Below, piece by piece: positions 25,992-34,208 of a stretch of 64,000 nucleotides of DNA (position 1 is the first letter of the stretch; the number at the start of each line of letters is the position of its first letter). A program made the position numbers and the translations under genes. A model generated the notes under the pieces. The model was not told the DNA's origin, did not search any database, and was given only the letters and a program-made list of their open reading frames with translations. The stretch is from JAZREA01 sp045660545 (lineage in GTDB: Bacteria; Bacillota; Clostridia; Monoglobales; Firm-18), in contig JAZREA010000018.1 in the NCBI GenBank assembly GCA_045660545.1, positions 21,731 through 85,730 on the forward strand. The letters run 5' to 3'.

Positions 25992-27488
25992 ATGGAAAAC
26001 TTTTTAACTTGGTTGACGGATTTTAACAATTCAATCAACGGCTTTGTTTGGGGCAAAGGTCTTTATTTGCTTCTTGCAACAGGTGTGCTGATGACTGTTT
26101 TAACAGGGGTATTTCAGATTACACACATTGGACATTGGTTTTCTGAAACATTGGGCAAACTGTTTCAAAAAGACGTTTCTGGTCATGTAAAGGGAAAGTC
26201 TATATCCCAGTTTCAGGCTCTTTGTACTGCCTTGGCTGCAACGATTGGTGTTGGTAACATCGCCGGTGTTGCCGCGGCTATTGTAGGTGGTGGTCCCGGT
26301 GCTGTCTTCTGGATGTGGGTTGCTGCATTTTTGGGAATGATGACAAACTATTCCGAAAAGGTACTTGGTATTTATTATCGTAGAAAAAATCCTGACGGAG
26401 AATGGTCGGGCGGTTCTATGTATTTCCTTCAGGATGGTCTTGGCGCCATGAAGGGATGTAAGTACATAGGTAAAATTCTTGCTGTTTTGTTTAGTATATT
26501 TGCTATTTTGGCATCATTTGGTATCGGTGCTATGGGACAGGTAAACAAAATTGTAGTTAACATTGTTTCTGCATTTGACATTAAGGCTTTGTCCTCTAAC
26601 ATGCTTTACGAAGGAGTATCTTTGTATCACTTGATAATAGGCATTGTTATCCTTGTTGTTTCAGCTTTGATTATCTTGGGCGGACTTAAGAGAATTGCAA
26701 ACTTTGCGGAAAAAGTTGTACCGGTGATGGTAGTTCTTTTTGTTGGCGGTTCTATCGTAGTTATTGCATCTAATTATGAATTTATTGGCGCAGCTTTTGC
26801 TTCTATATTTAAGTATGCCTTTACCGTTCCTGCTGCTTTAGGCGGTGTTGGTGGTATTGTTGTTAAGGACATTGTAACACAGGGTTGCAAAAGAGGTGTG
26901 TTCTCTAACGAGGCAGGTCTTGGTTCGTCAGTTATGGTACATTCAAACACCAATGTTGTAGAACCTGTTCGCCAGGGTCTTTGGGGTATTTTTGAGGTTT
27001 TTGCAGACACTATGATTGTTTGTACAATGACTGCTCTTGTAGTTTTAACATCCGGATTAATCAATTTGGATACCGGCGCCTTGGTTATGGAAGGCATAGG
27101 AGATGCTACATTGGTTGCAAAGGCGTTCTCGGGTGTGTTTGGTATCTGGGGTGAAAGATTTATTGCAATAGCAATTCTTCTGTTTGCCTTTACAACTGTT
27201 CTTGGCTGGGACCATTATGGTACAAAGGCTTGGGAATACTTGTTCGGCGTAAAGTCTACAAAGCTCTATAAAGTGCTTCACTTAATCACAATATTCTGTG
27301 GTGCTCTTTTGACTTCTTCACTTGCGTGGGATATTTCAGATACTTTTAACGGTCTTATGATGGTTCCTAACCTTATTGGTGTTATTGTACTTTCGGGACT
27401 TGTTGCTAAAATTACAAGAAACTATATTGACAGAAACCTAAAAGGAAAAGATATTAAACCGATGCTTTCTAACTTTGATAAGGAATAG
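25992..27488 (+). CDS. sodium:alanine/glycine symporter (AGCS family)
   Basis: A 498-residue symporter with about 11 membrane segments. AGCS marks include 'AATIGVGNIAGVAAAIVGGGPGAVFWMWVAAFLGM' around residues 78-112 (unwound helix with the amino-acid site), 'GEWSGGSMYFLQDGLG' and 'CKRGVFSNEAGLGSSVMVHSNT' (about 296-317). It would import alanine or glycine with sodium. Being behind a glycine riboswitch strongly favours glycine as the physiological cargo. RBS AGAGGAGG. The MFS gene starts 15 bases after the stop and is probably co-transcribed. Confidence 0.95.
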   Translation: MENFLTWLTDFNNSINGFVWGKGLYLLLATGVLMTVLTGVFQITHIGHWFSETLGKLFQKDVSGHVKGKSISQFQALCTALAATIGVGNIAGVAAAIVGGGPGAVFWMWVAAFLGMMTNYSEKVLGIYYRRKNPDGEWSGGSMYFLQDGLGAMKGCKYIGKILAVLFSIFAILASFGIGAMGQVNKIVVNIVSAFDIKALSSNMLYEGVSLYHLIIGIVILVVSALIILGGLKRIANFAEKVVPVMVVLFVGGSIVVIASNYEFIGAAFASIFKYAFTVPAALGGVGGIVVKDIVTQGCKRGVFSNEAGLGSSVMVHSNTNVVEPVRQGLWGIFEVFADTMIVCTMTALVVLTSGLINLDTGALVMEGIGDATLVAKAFSGVFGIWGERFIAIAILLFAFTTVLGWDHYGTKAWEYLFGVKSTKLYKVLHLITIFCGALLTSSLAWDISDTFNGLMMVPNLIGVIVLSGLVAKITRNYIDRNLKGKDIKPMLSNFDKE

Positions 27489-27502
27489 ACTTGGAGGTAT
27501 AA

Positions 27503-28720
27503 ATGAGCATAAGAGATATAACGAAGAATAAAAAAGCATTAAACGCCATTTATATAGGGACTCTATGCACAGTTGCTTATCTTGCGGTGTATTTTGCAAG
27601 GAATATTTTAGGAGCTGTTACACCAAAAATGATTGAAGCCGGGTATACCGAAGAGTATATAGGCAAGGTTTCGTCTTTTTACTTTATATTTTATGCGATT
27701 GGTCAGTTGATTAACGGTGCTATTGGCGATAAGGTTAAGGCTAGATATATGATTAGCCTGGGGCTTTTGTTTGGTGGCGTTACTAATGTTTTGTTTTCTA
27801 ATCTCTCGCTAAATCATCCTGATCTTGCGATGGTTGTTTATGGATTTACAGGCTTCTTTTTAGCAATGATATACGGGCCTATGACAAAGGTTGTTGCAGA
27901 AAACACCGAGCCCGTCTATGCCACAAGATGTAGCCTTGGTTACACTACGGCTTCTTTCTTTGGTTCGCCTATGGCGGGGCTTGCGGCCGCTGTGTTTGTT
28001 TGGCAGGACGCGTTTTTTGTAAGTAGCCTTGTTCTTGGGATAATGGCAGTTTTGTGTTTTACGGTTTTTCTGCTGTTTGAGAAAAAGGGCATAGTAAAAT
28101 ATAACCAGTACGACGATAAAAAAGAAAAGGGTAAAGGTATTAAGGTACTGATTAAACACAGGATTATTAAGTTTACCTTTATTTCCATAGTTACGGGCGT
28201 AATACGAACAACGGTAGTCTTTTGGCTTCCTACATACATATCGCAATATCTCGGTTTTTCTACTGAAAAATCAGCGATGCTGTTTACTGTAGCTACATTT
28301 TGCATATCTTTTACGTCGTTCATTGCAATTTTTGTGTATGAAAAGCTAAAAAGTAATATGGACCTTACAATATTACTTTCGTTCTCGTTATCTTCGGTGT
28401 TCTTTTTGCTTCTTTATTTTGTAAAACTACCTGCATTGAATATCGCTTTAATAATCCTGGCGATAATGTCATCTAACTCCGCAGCGACAATGCTTTGGAG
28501 CAGATACTGCCCGAGTCTTCGTGATACGGGTATGGTTTCGAGTGCTACCGGGTATCTTGATTTTATAGGCTATATTGCTGCCGCTGTATCAAGTACGGTT
28601 TTTGCAAATTCTGTTTCTGTTATCGGATGGGGGAACCTGATTCTTGTGTGGTTTGGTTTGATGGTTATTGGAGTTGTGGGTTCACTCCCTTATGATAAAT
28701 TTTTTAAAAAATCATGTTAA
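27503..28720 (+). CDS. MFS transporter, OPA (organophosphate:phosphate antiporter)-like
   Basis: A 405-residue major facilitator with 12 membrane segments in two halves and a charged central loop (about 195-215, 'KYNQYDDKKEKGKG'). The start 'YLAVYFARNILGAVTPKMIEAG' and 'GQLINGAIGDKVKARYMISLGLL' (the motif-A loop) resemble the UhpC/GlpT-type OPA subfamily. Phosphorylated-sugar exchange would be the family guess; the real cargo is unknown. It follows the glycine symporter with RBS TTGGAGGT, so it may share glycine control. Confidence 0.82.
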   Translation: MSIRDITKNKKALNAIYIGTLCTVAYLAVYFARNILGAVTPKMIEAGYTEEYIGKVSSFYFIFYAIGQLINGAIGDKVKARYMISLGLLFGGVTNVLFSNLSLNHPDLAMVVYGFTGFFLAMIYGPMTKVVAENTEPVYATRCSLGYTTASFFGSPMAGLAAAVFVWQDAFFVSSLVLGIMAVLCFTVFLLFEKKGIVKYNQYDDKKEKGKGIKVLIKHRIIKFTFISIVTGVIRTTVVFWLPTYISQYLGFSTEKSAMLFTVATFCISFTSFIAIFVYEKLKSNMDLTILLSFSLSSVFFLLLYFVKLPALNIALIILAIMSSNSAATMLWSRYCPSLRDTGMVSSATGYLDFIGYIAAAVSSTVFANSVSVIGWGNLILVWFGLMVIGVVGSLPYDKFFKKSC

Positions 28721-28723
28721 GTA

Positions 28724-28760
28724 AAAACAGGCAGGGCATAATTGCCCCGCCTGTTTTTGT
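28724..28760. terminator. rho-independent terminator
   Basis: The GC-rich hairpin AACAGGC-A-GGGC with its complement around ATAATT is followed by TTTTTG. It separates the MFS gene from the converging AraC gene. Confidence 0.85.
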
Positions 28761-28813
28761 TATAATATTTTTAATGTATTTATTGCTTTTGAATGTAAAA
28801 TAAAATTGATTTA

Positions 28814-29671
28814 TTAATAGGTGTTGTTATGGGATTTGGTCTTGTATTTTCCGGGCGGGACACCGACTGCTTTTTTAAACGTTCGTATAAAATTGGCGTA
28901 ATCGCCAAACCCGCACATATAAGCAGTTTCTGTAACGCTTTTTCCGCTTGAGAGCATCTTTTTAGCCTCGGCTATACGCTTACCTATAATATATTTTGCA
29001 ACAGTAGTGCCGCAGTATTGCTTAAAAAGTCGGGAAAGCTGCGTTGGCGATATATAAGAGCTTTTTGCAATTGACTCAAGGGTAATAGGCGATGAATAAT
29101 TTTTGTTTATGTAATCAATGGCTATCTGAATTGTTTTATGGCTGAATTTAGACGTTGTATTTTTGGTGTGGGTAAAAAAAAGCCTGTTTAATTCAAGCAG
29201 TATTTCTGTAACACGAAGCTTTTTATACACTTCATCCCCGTATGAATGCTCTTGTTCTAACGCTGTAAAAAAGGATAGGAGTTTTTCTTTTTCTGTTTCG
29301 GTTAAGGAAATTTTTGCTGTCTTTTCAGCCGAGTAAAAGCAATCTGCTAGATTAACTTCTCCGGAAGAATTTGAATATAAAAACGATGGATGAATATGAA
29401 GGATATATCTTGAAAACTCTCCATCGTTCGATGGGACAACCTTGTGCGCTTCGAATTGATTCATTATGAACAAATCGCCATCGTTTATGTCATAAACTTT
29501 ATCGTCGATTAAAAAGCTTCTGCCACCACAAAGACAAAAAAACACCTCGCAGCATTCGTGAATGTGTACGTTCGGGTTTTGATTCTTTTCGTCCGAATAA
29601 AAGGCTCCGAAGCTTTTTGTATTAATAGCATAATCAATTGCTTCTGTGCACGTTTTAAAAAAACATTTCAT
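28814..29671 (-). CDS. AraC family regulator, probably of the uronate operon
   Basis: A 285-residue regulator. The N-terminal half is a cupin sensor ('HIHECCEVFFCLCGGRSFLIDD', 'GDLFIMNQFEAHKV'); the C-terminal half holds two helix-turn-helix motifs, 'ITLESIAKSSYISPTQLSRLFKQYCG' and 'SVTETAYMCGFGDYANFIRTFKKAVG', ending in the usual 'PPGKYK'. ATG follows AAAGGAGGGA. It is transcribed away from kduI, and the shared 160-bp gap carries a 21-bp-period direct repeat at the kduI promoter, the arrangement expected for an AraC activator. The inducer is probably a uronate or an unsaturated oligouronide. Confidence 0.9.
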   Translation of the reverse strand: MKCFFKTCTEAIDYAINTKSFGAFYSDEKNQNPNVHIHECCEVFFCLCGGRSFLIDDKVYDINDGDLFIMNQFEAHKVVPSNDGEFSRYILHIHPSFLYSNSSGEVNLADCFYSAEKTAKISLTETEKEKLLSFFTALEQEHSYGDEVYKKLRVTEILLELNRLFFTHTKNTTSKFSHKTIQIAIDYINKNYSSPITLESIAKSSYISPTQLSRLFKQYCGTTVAKYIIGKRIAEAKKMLSSGKSVTETAYMCGFGDYANFIRTFKKAVGVPPGKYKTKSHNNTY

Positions 29672-29710
29672 AAATATCCCTCCTTTAACAATATATCATA
29701 CTTTGGTTAA

Positions 29711-29756
29711 AAACGCAATAAATTTACGTAAAAATGCAATAAGTTTGCAAAAAGTA
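29711..29756. promoter_or_regulatory. direct repeat, likely AraC-type operator of kduI
   Basis: The heptamer GCAATAA occurs at 29715 and 29736, exactly 21 bp apart, each followed by the similar block RTTT-R-C and an A-run. The downstream copy overlaps the -35 of the kduI promoter. Confidence 0.65.
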
Positions 29757-29773
29757 TGTGGTAGAATGATAAT
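29745..29773 (+). promoter_or_regulatory. kduI promoter
   Basis: TTGCAA (29745-29750) and GATAAT (29768-29773) with a 17-bp spacer. Both hexamers deviate from consensus, as is usual for activator-dependent promoters. Confidence 0.6.
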
Positions 29774-29829
29774 GATGGAATAGATGTCCACATGATTTTC
29801 TCAAAAATTTTAAGGAGGATTTGTGCAAA

Positions 29830-30666
29830 ATGAAAATGGAAACCAGATGCGCTTCTAACCCAAAGGATGTAAAGCTATATACAACAGAGAGATTAAGAGA
29901 GGAATTTCATATATCCAAATTATTCCTTGAAGATGATATTAAGATGGTATATAGCCATATTGACAGGATTGTTGTTGCAGGACTTATGCCTGTTAATCAG
30001 GAGCTTAAGCTTGAAGGAGGTAAGGAGCTTGCGAGCAATTACTTTTTAGAAAGACGCGAAATGGGTTGCATTAACATCGGTGGAGATGGTATAATTACCA
30101 TTGATGGAGTTGCTTATAATATGAATGCAAGAGATGGTATTTATATTGGTAGGGGCAACAAAGATATCAGCTTTAAAAGTATCGATTCTAAAAATCCTGC
30201 AAAGTTTTACGTTGCATCTTGCCCTGCGCATACTTCGTACCCAATTGTAAAAATTGACATAGAAAAAGCTAAAAAATTACCGCTTGGTACTAACGAAGAC
30301 TGTAATAAGAGAACAATTAATCAGTACATACACCCGTCAGTAATTAAGAGTTGTCAGCTTACGATGGGACTTACAACATTAGAGCCGGGGTCGAATTGGA
30401 ACACAATGCCTACACATACTCACGACAGAAGAATGGAAGTATACCTGTATCTTGATATGGGCGAAAATGACGCAGTATTCCACCTTATGGGTGAGCCGAA
30501 CGAAACAAGGCATATTATAATGCACAACGAGGAGGCGGTTATATCGCCAAGCTGGTCCATACACTCGGGAGTCGGTACAAAGGCTTACTCGTTTATCTGG
30601 GCAATGTGTGGAGAAAATCAGGAATTTGATGATATGGATTTTATTGAAACACGTAATCTTAGATAA
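29830..30666 (+). CDS. kduI: 5-dehydro-4-deoxy-D-glucuronate isomerase
   Basis: KduI converts 5-keto-4-deoxyuronate, the product of unsaturated uronate release, to 2,5-diketo-3-deoxygluconate in pectin and glycosaminoglycan breakdown. The 278 residues match the family length and order: 'VAGLMPVNQELKLEGGKELASNYFLERREMGCINIGG', 'DGIYIGRGNKDISF', and the metal-site region 'NTMPTHTHDRRMEVYLY' with its histidines and glutamate, plus the late 'SWSIHSGVGT'. ATG 29830 lies 11 bases after AAGGAGG; the upstream TTG at 29821 is too close to it. First gene of a three-gene unit with GH88 and an unknown protein. Confidence 0.95.
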   Translation: MKMETRCASNPKDVKLYTTERLREEFHISKLFLEDDIKMVYSHIDRIVVAGLMPVNQELKLEGGKELASNYFLERREMGCINIGGDGIITIDGVAYNMNARDGIYIGRGNKDISFKSIDSKNPAKFYVASCPAHTSYPIVKIDIEKAKKLPLGTNEDCNKRTINQYIHPSVIKSCQLTMGLTTLEPGSNWNTMPTHTHDRRMEVYLYLDMGENDAVFHLMGEPNETRHIIMHNEEAVISPSWSIHSGVGTKAYSFIWAMCGENQEFDDMDFIETRNLR

Positions 30667-30690
30667 TTTAATTCAAAGGAGATTTGTTTT

Positions 30691-31800
30691 ATGAATATTA
30701 GTGCAAACGACATGCGATGGGTAGACGAAACACTGAATAAATTAATCGACAAAGTATCAAAACTTGCACCTAAATTTTTAAACAAAATTCCATACCAGAC
30801 TAAAGACGGTAAATATTATGATATGTATGCCAAGGAGCCTGATTGGTGGACAAATGGCTTTTACGGCGGTATGTTGTGGCTTTTATATGAGAAAACCGGC
30901 AACGAGGAACTTTTAAAAGTAGCACGCAGTCAGGAAGAGCTGATGGACTCTGTATTGCTTCACGACTTTGATGCTTTGCACCACGACGTAGGATTTATGT
31001 GGGATTTAACATCAAAGGCATCTTATGAACTTACAGGAGACAAAGCTTCACGCAACCGTGCTCTTTTGGCGGCGGCGACTTTGGCTTCCCGTGTTAATGT
31101 TAAGGGCAACTACATTCGTGCTTGGAACCACCACATAACTTATTCTATAATTGACTGTATGATGAATTTGCCGCTTCTTTACTGGGCGTCTCGTGAGACC
31201 GGGGACGAGCGTTTCCGTTATATTGCAGAGCTTCACGCTGATATGGCGGCGAAAGAGCATGTAAGAGAAGACGGAAGTGTGGTACATATCGTTAACCACG
31301 CAGAAACCTCTACAGATATTGTTGAGACTATTGGTGGCCAGGGATACAAGGATGGTTCTACTTGGAGCAGAGGACAGTCCTGGGCGGTATATGGCTTTGC
31401 TTTAAGCTATATTTTTACCGGTAACGAAAAGTACCTTGCTACTGCCGAAAAGACAGCAAACTATTTCCTTGACGCTGTAAAGAAGAGAGACTACAAAGTT
31501 TTAACTGACTTTTGTGCTCCTGCGGAGCCGGTGTACTACGACAATTCCGCCGGTGCATGTGCAGCCTGCGGTATGATTGAGCTTTATAAAATCACTAAAA
31601 AGCAACACTACTTAGACGGTGCTATTAAGATTTTACAAGCAATGGAGGAAGACTGTATCTTTGACGACACCAACGACTCAATTGTACAAAACTGCATGAC
31701 ATCTTACAGCGCAGGAAAACAAGTTGACCTTGTTTATGCTGACTTTTTCCTTTGCGAAGCTCTTTTGAAGCTTACGGGTTCGGACTTTTTGATTTGGTAA
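30691..31800 (+). CDS. GH88 family unsaturated glucuronyl hydrolase
   Basis: A cytosolic (no signal peptide) glycoside hydrolase of family 88, 369 residues, with an (alpha/alpha)6 barrel. It removes the 4,5-unsaturated uronic acid left at the non-reducing end of oligosaccharides by polysaccharide lyases, by hydration of the double bond. The catalytic aspartates are expected in 'HHDVGFMWDLTS' (about 90-101) and 'GGQGYKDGSTWSRGQSWAVYG' (about 214-234). Its product rearranges to the substrate of KduI encoded just upstream, so the two act in sequence. RBS AAAGGAG. Substrate sugar (glycosaminoglycan or pectin/xanthan type) undetermined. Confidence 0.92.
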   Translation: MNISANDMRWVDETLNKLIDKVSKLAPKFLNKIPYQTKDGKYYDMYAKEPDWWTNGFYGGMLWLLYEKTGNEELLKVARSQEELMDSVLLHDFDALHHDVGFMWDLTSKASYELTGDKASRNRALLAAATLASRVNVKGNYIRAWNHHITYSIIDCMMNLPLLYWASRETGDERFRYIAELHADMAAKEHVREDGSVVHIVNHAETSTDIVETIGGQGYKDGSTWSRGQSWAVYGFALSYIFTGNEKYLATAEKTANYFLDAVKKRDYKVLTDFCAPAEPVYYDNSAGACAACGMIELYKITKKQHYLDGAIKILQAMEEDCIFDDTNDSIVQNCMTSYSAGKQVDLVYADFFLCEALLKLTGSDFLIW

Positions 31801-31837
31801 GGTATTTGCAAATAAGACATAGAATGGAGTATTTACT

Positions 31838-32842
31838 ATGAAAAGAGATATTAATGGCTTGATTGAAAAAATTCGTGGTATTATTAAAACCCACGAAATA
31901 TCAACAGGTGAGTATGCAAGGTGGCTTTGGGACAACCCGTCTAACCCGGGAAGAGAGCTGGGCGTTAACCCTTACGGATGCGCCGATGCTGCTAACATAC
32001 TATACACAATAGGTGACTTTCCTACTGATGATAACGAGCGTGAAAAGTGGGTTGCTGCTCTTAGGAAATTGCAGGATAAAGATACGGGACTTTATGCTGA
32101 GAAGACTCACCATACACTGCACACTACCGCACACTGTCTTTCGGCTCTTCAGCTTTTTGACAAAAAGCCTCTTTATCCACTTACGGGCCTTGATAAATAT
32201 AAGACAAAAGAGGGCCTTTATGAGCTTTTGGAAAGCATAAACTGGGATTTTTCGCCCTGGGCAGATTCTCACAAAGGTGCCGGTATATACGCTGCGCTCA
32301 ATGTTGCGGAAGAAGCTACTCCGGAGTGGAACGAATGGTATTTTCAGTGGTTCTGGGATGAAATGTGCCCGGATACAGGTATGTGGAGAAAGGGGTTTGT
32401 TACAACAAACAACTCCCCGCTTTATACTCATATGGGCGGTTCTTTTCATTATCTGTTTAACCATGAGCATGCCAACATGCCTATAAGGTATCCTGAAAAG
32501 ATGATTGATTCTTGTATTGAAATGTACAAAGACAATTTAGTTCCGGATGATTTTGCGTCTACCGTAAACTTTATTCAGGTTGACTGGGTGTACTGTATTA
32601 CACGCCCATTAAGACAATGCGCTCACAGATATCAGGAATGTGTAGAGGTTATAGAAGATTTTGCACAAAGATACATTGATTATCTTGAAAGTCTTGACCC
32701 CAAGACAGACGATGGAATGAATGATTTGCACGCGCTTTTTGGCTCGGTTTGTTGCCTTGCTGAGTTCCAACAATTTTTAAAAGGAAAGATAATTACAGAC
32801 AAGCCGCTAAAACTTGTACTTGACAGACGCCCATTTATTTGA
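31838..32842 (+). CDS. uncharacterised protein, alpha-toroid-like, in the uronate operon
   Basis: I do not recognise a named family. The 334-residue soluble protein has no signal peptide and is rich in Trp, His and Asp. 'LQDKDTGLYAEKTHHTLHTTAHCLSALQL' (about 71-99) resembles a prenyltransferase/squalene-cyclase or (alpha/alpha) barrel repeat. Other conserved-looking patches are 'NPYGCADAANILYTIGDFP', 'WADSHKGAGIYAALN' and 'YTHMGGSFHYLFNHEHANMP', with clustered His and acidic residues suitable for catalysis on sugars. It begins 37 bases after the GH88 gene with TGGAGT upstream, so it is probably the third step or helper of the same pathway. No function is assigned. Confidence 0.75.
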   Translation: MKRDINGLIEKIRGIIKTHEISTGEYARWLWDNPSNPGRELGVNPYGCADAANILYTIGDFPTDDNEREKWVAALRKLQDKDTGLYAEKTHHTLHTTAHCLSALQLFDKKPLYPLTGLDKYKTKEGLYELLESINWDFSPWADSHKGAGIYAALNVAEEATPEWNEWYFQWFWDEMCPDTGMWRKGFVTTNNSPLYTHMGGSFHYLFNHEHANMPIRYPEKMIDSCIEMYKDNLVPDDFASTVNFIQVDWVYCITRPLRQCAHRYQECVEVIEDFAQRYIDYLESLDPKTDDGMNDLHALFGSVCCLAEFQQFLKGKIITDKPLKLVLDRRPFI

Positions 32843-32906
32843 TATTTTGGTACTAATAGAATTTGGCTTTTATGACCAAATTACGATATCGAAAGGTTGT
32901 GTTTGA

Positions 32907-33362
32907 ATGCGTTGTGTATTTTGCGGATTTGTGGAAAGTAAAGTTATTGATTCGCGCTCTGCGGACGACGGAAGTTCTATTAGAAGAAGAAGGGAATGCC
33001 TGGAATGCGGTAAAAGGTTTACCACCTACGAAAAGGTTGAAAGCATTCCGCTGATTGTAATTAAAAAGGACAAGACAAGACAGCAGTTTGACCGTGACAA
33101 GGTTTTAAACGGTCTTCTGCGTGCTTGCGAAAAAAGGCCTGTTACATATCAGCAGCTTGAACAGATTGTCGACAGAATTGAAAGTAGCATACAAAACGCA
33201 TTAAAACGCGAAATTTCTTCTGATGAAATCGGTGAAATGATTATGAGAGAGCTCAAAGAAATTGACGAGGTTGCTTACGTGCGTTTTGCCTCGGTTTACA
33301 GGCAATTTAAGGACGTAAACACGTTTATGGACGAGCTTAAAAAGATTTTAAAGGAGAAATAA
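32907..33362 (+). CDS. nrdR: transcriptional repressor NrdR
   Basis: NrdR senses ATP/dATP through an ATP-cone and represses ribonucleotide reductase genes. All 151 residues fit: the N-terminal zinc ribbon 'MRCVFCG...ECLECGKRFTTYE' with two CxxC pairs (residues 3-6 and 31-34), then the ATP-cone 'PLIVIKKDKTRQQFDRDKVLNGLLRACEKRPVT' and 'VAYVRFASVYRQFKDVNTF'. The ATG is 10 bases from AAAGG. The following PHP gene begins four bases after the stop, so the two share a message. No nrd genes are in the window. Confidence 0.97.
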   Translation: MRCVFCGFVESKVIDSRSADDGSSIRRRRECLECGKRFTTYEKVESIPLIVIKKDKTRQQFDRDKVLNGLLRACEKRPVTYQQLEQIVDRIESSIQNALKREISSDEIGEMIMRELKEIDEVAYVRFASVYRQFKDVNTFMDELKKILKEK

Positions 33363-33365
33363 GAT

Positions 33366-34208
33366 ATGACCAGAATGATTGACTTACATGTGCATACCAC
33401 TGCTTCGGATGGCACATACAGTCCTTCGGGTGTTGTATCTTTGGGTTTAAAGGCAGGACTTGCGGCGATAGCTATTACCGACCACGACACTGTTGATGGT
33501 GTACAGGAGGCTGTTGATGCTGCAAAGGATACTGCTATTGAAGTCGTTCCCGGTGTTGAGCTTAGTGTTGGCAATACGGACGATGTCCATATTGTCGGGT
33601 TATATGTTAATATATATCAGGAAGACTTTGCTAAGAAAATGCAAATTCTAAATGGTTATCGTGTAGAGCGAAACGCTGCAATGTTAGAGTCTATAAAAGG
33701 ACTTGGTTATGATGTTTCGCTTGACGAGCTTAAAAAGACCGCGGGAACGGATAATATTTGCAGACTTCATATCGCGAACTATCTGCAACAAAAAGGGATT
33801 GTAAGCGATTACAGAAAGGCTTTTAAACGATTTTTGTTCCCTGCTGCAAAGACATATGTCCCTATGCAGCATCTGAGTGAGCAAGAGGGCATTGAAGCTA
33901 TTTTAAAAAGCGGCGGATTACCCTTTTTGGCCCATATTAATTACCTTAAAATGTCTGATGATATGATAGAGGAAACTGTTAAGAGGCTGATGGGCTATGG
34001 ACTTGCCGGGATTGAGGCTTTTTATTCAGGATACGACAAAAAAACCGAACTTTTAGCACATAAAATGTGCGAAAAATTCGGTCTTCTAAAGAGCGGTGGT
34101 ACGGACTTTCACGGTGCAAGGCGCAGAGGCGTATACCTTGGTACCGGTAAGGGAAACCTCTGCATACCGTACGAGTACCTACTCGACATTAAGAATAAAA
34201 TCAGATAG
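33366..34208 (+). CDS. PHP domain protein, TrpH/RNase AM-like
   Basis: A 280-residue PHP metalloenzyme like YciV/TrpH (RNase AM), which acts on 5' ends of small RNAs or on 3',5'-bisphosphonucleotides. Metal motifs: 'DLHVHTTASDGTYSP' (5-19), 'AIAITDHDTVDG' (34-45), 'PGVELS' (about 62), 'FLAHINYL' (about 185) and 'GGTDFHG' (about 244). Starts four bases after nrdR with AAGGAGAA just upstream. Its last 30 bases overlap the 3' end of the converging murC gene, so transcripts are antisense there. Substrate unproven. Confidence 0.85.
   Translation: MTRMIDLHVHTTASDGTYSPSGVVSLGLKAGLAAIAITDHDTVDGVQEAVDAAKDTAIEVVPGVELSVGNTDDVHIVGLYVNIYQEDFAKKMQILNGYRVERNAAMLESIKGLGYDVSLDELKKTAGTDNICRLHIANYLQQKGIVSDYRKAFKRFLFPAAKTYVPMQHLSEQEGIEAILKSGGLPFLAHINYLKMSDDMIEETVKRLMGYGLAGIEAFYSGYDKKTELLAHKMCEKFGLLKSGGTDFHGARRRGVYLGTGKGNLCIPYEYLLDIKNKIR

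Noticed and set aside
32860..32885. Small hairpin AATTTGG/CCAAATT before nrdR as an operator or terminator
   Set aside because: A seven-pair AT-rich stem without T-run and not matching the known NrdR box; too weak to call.
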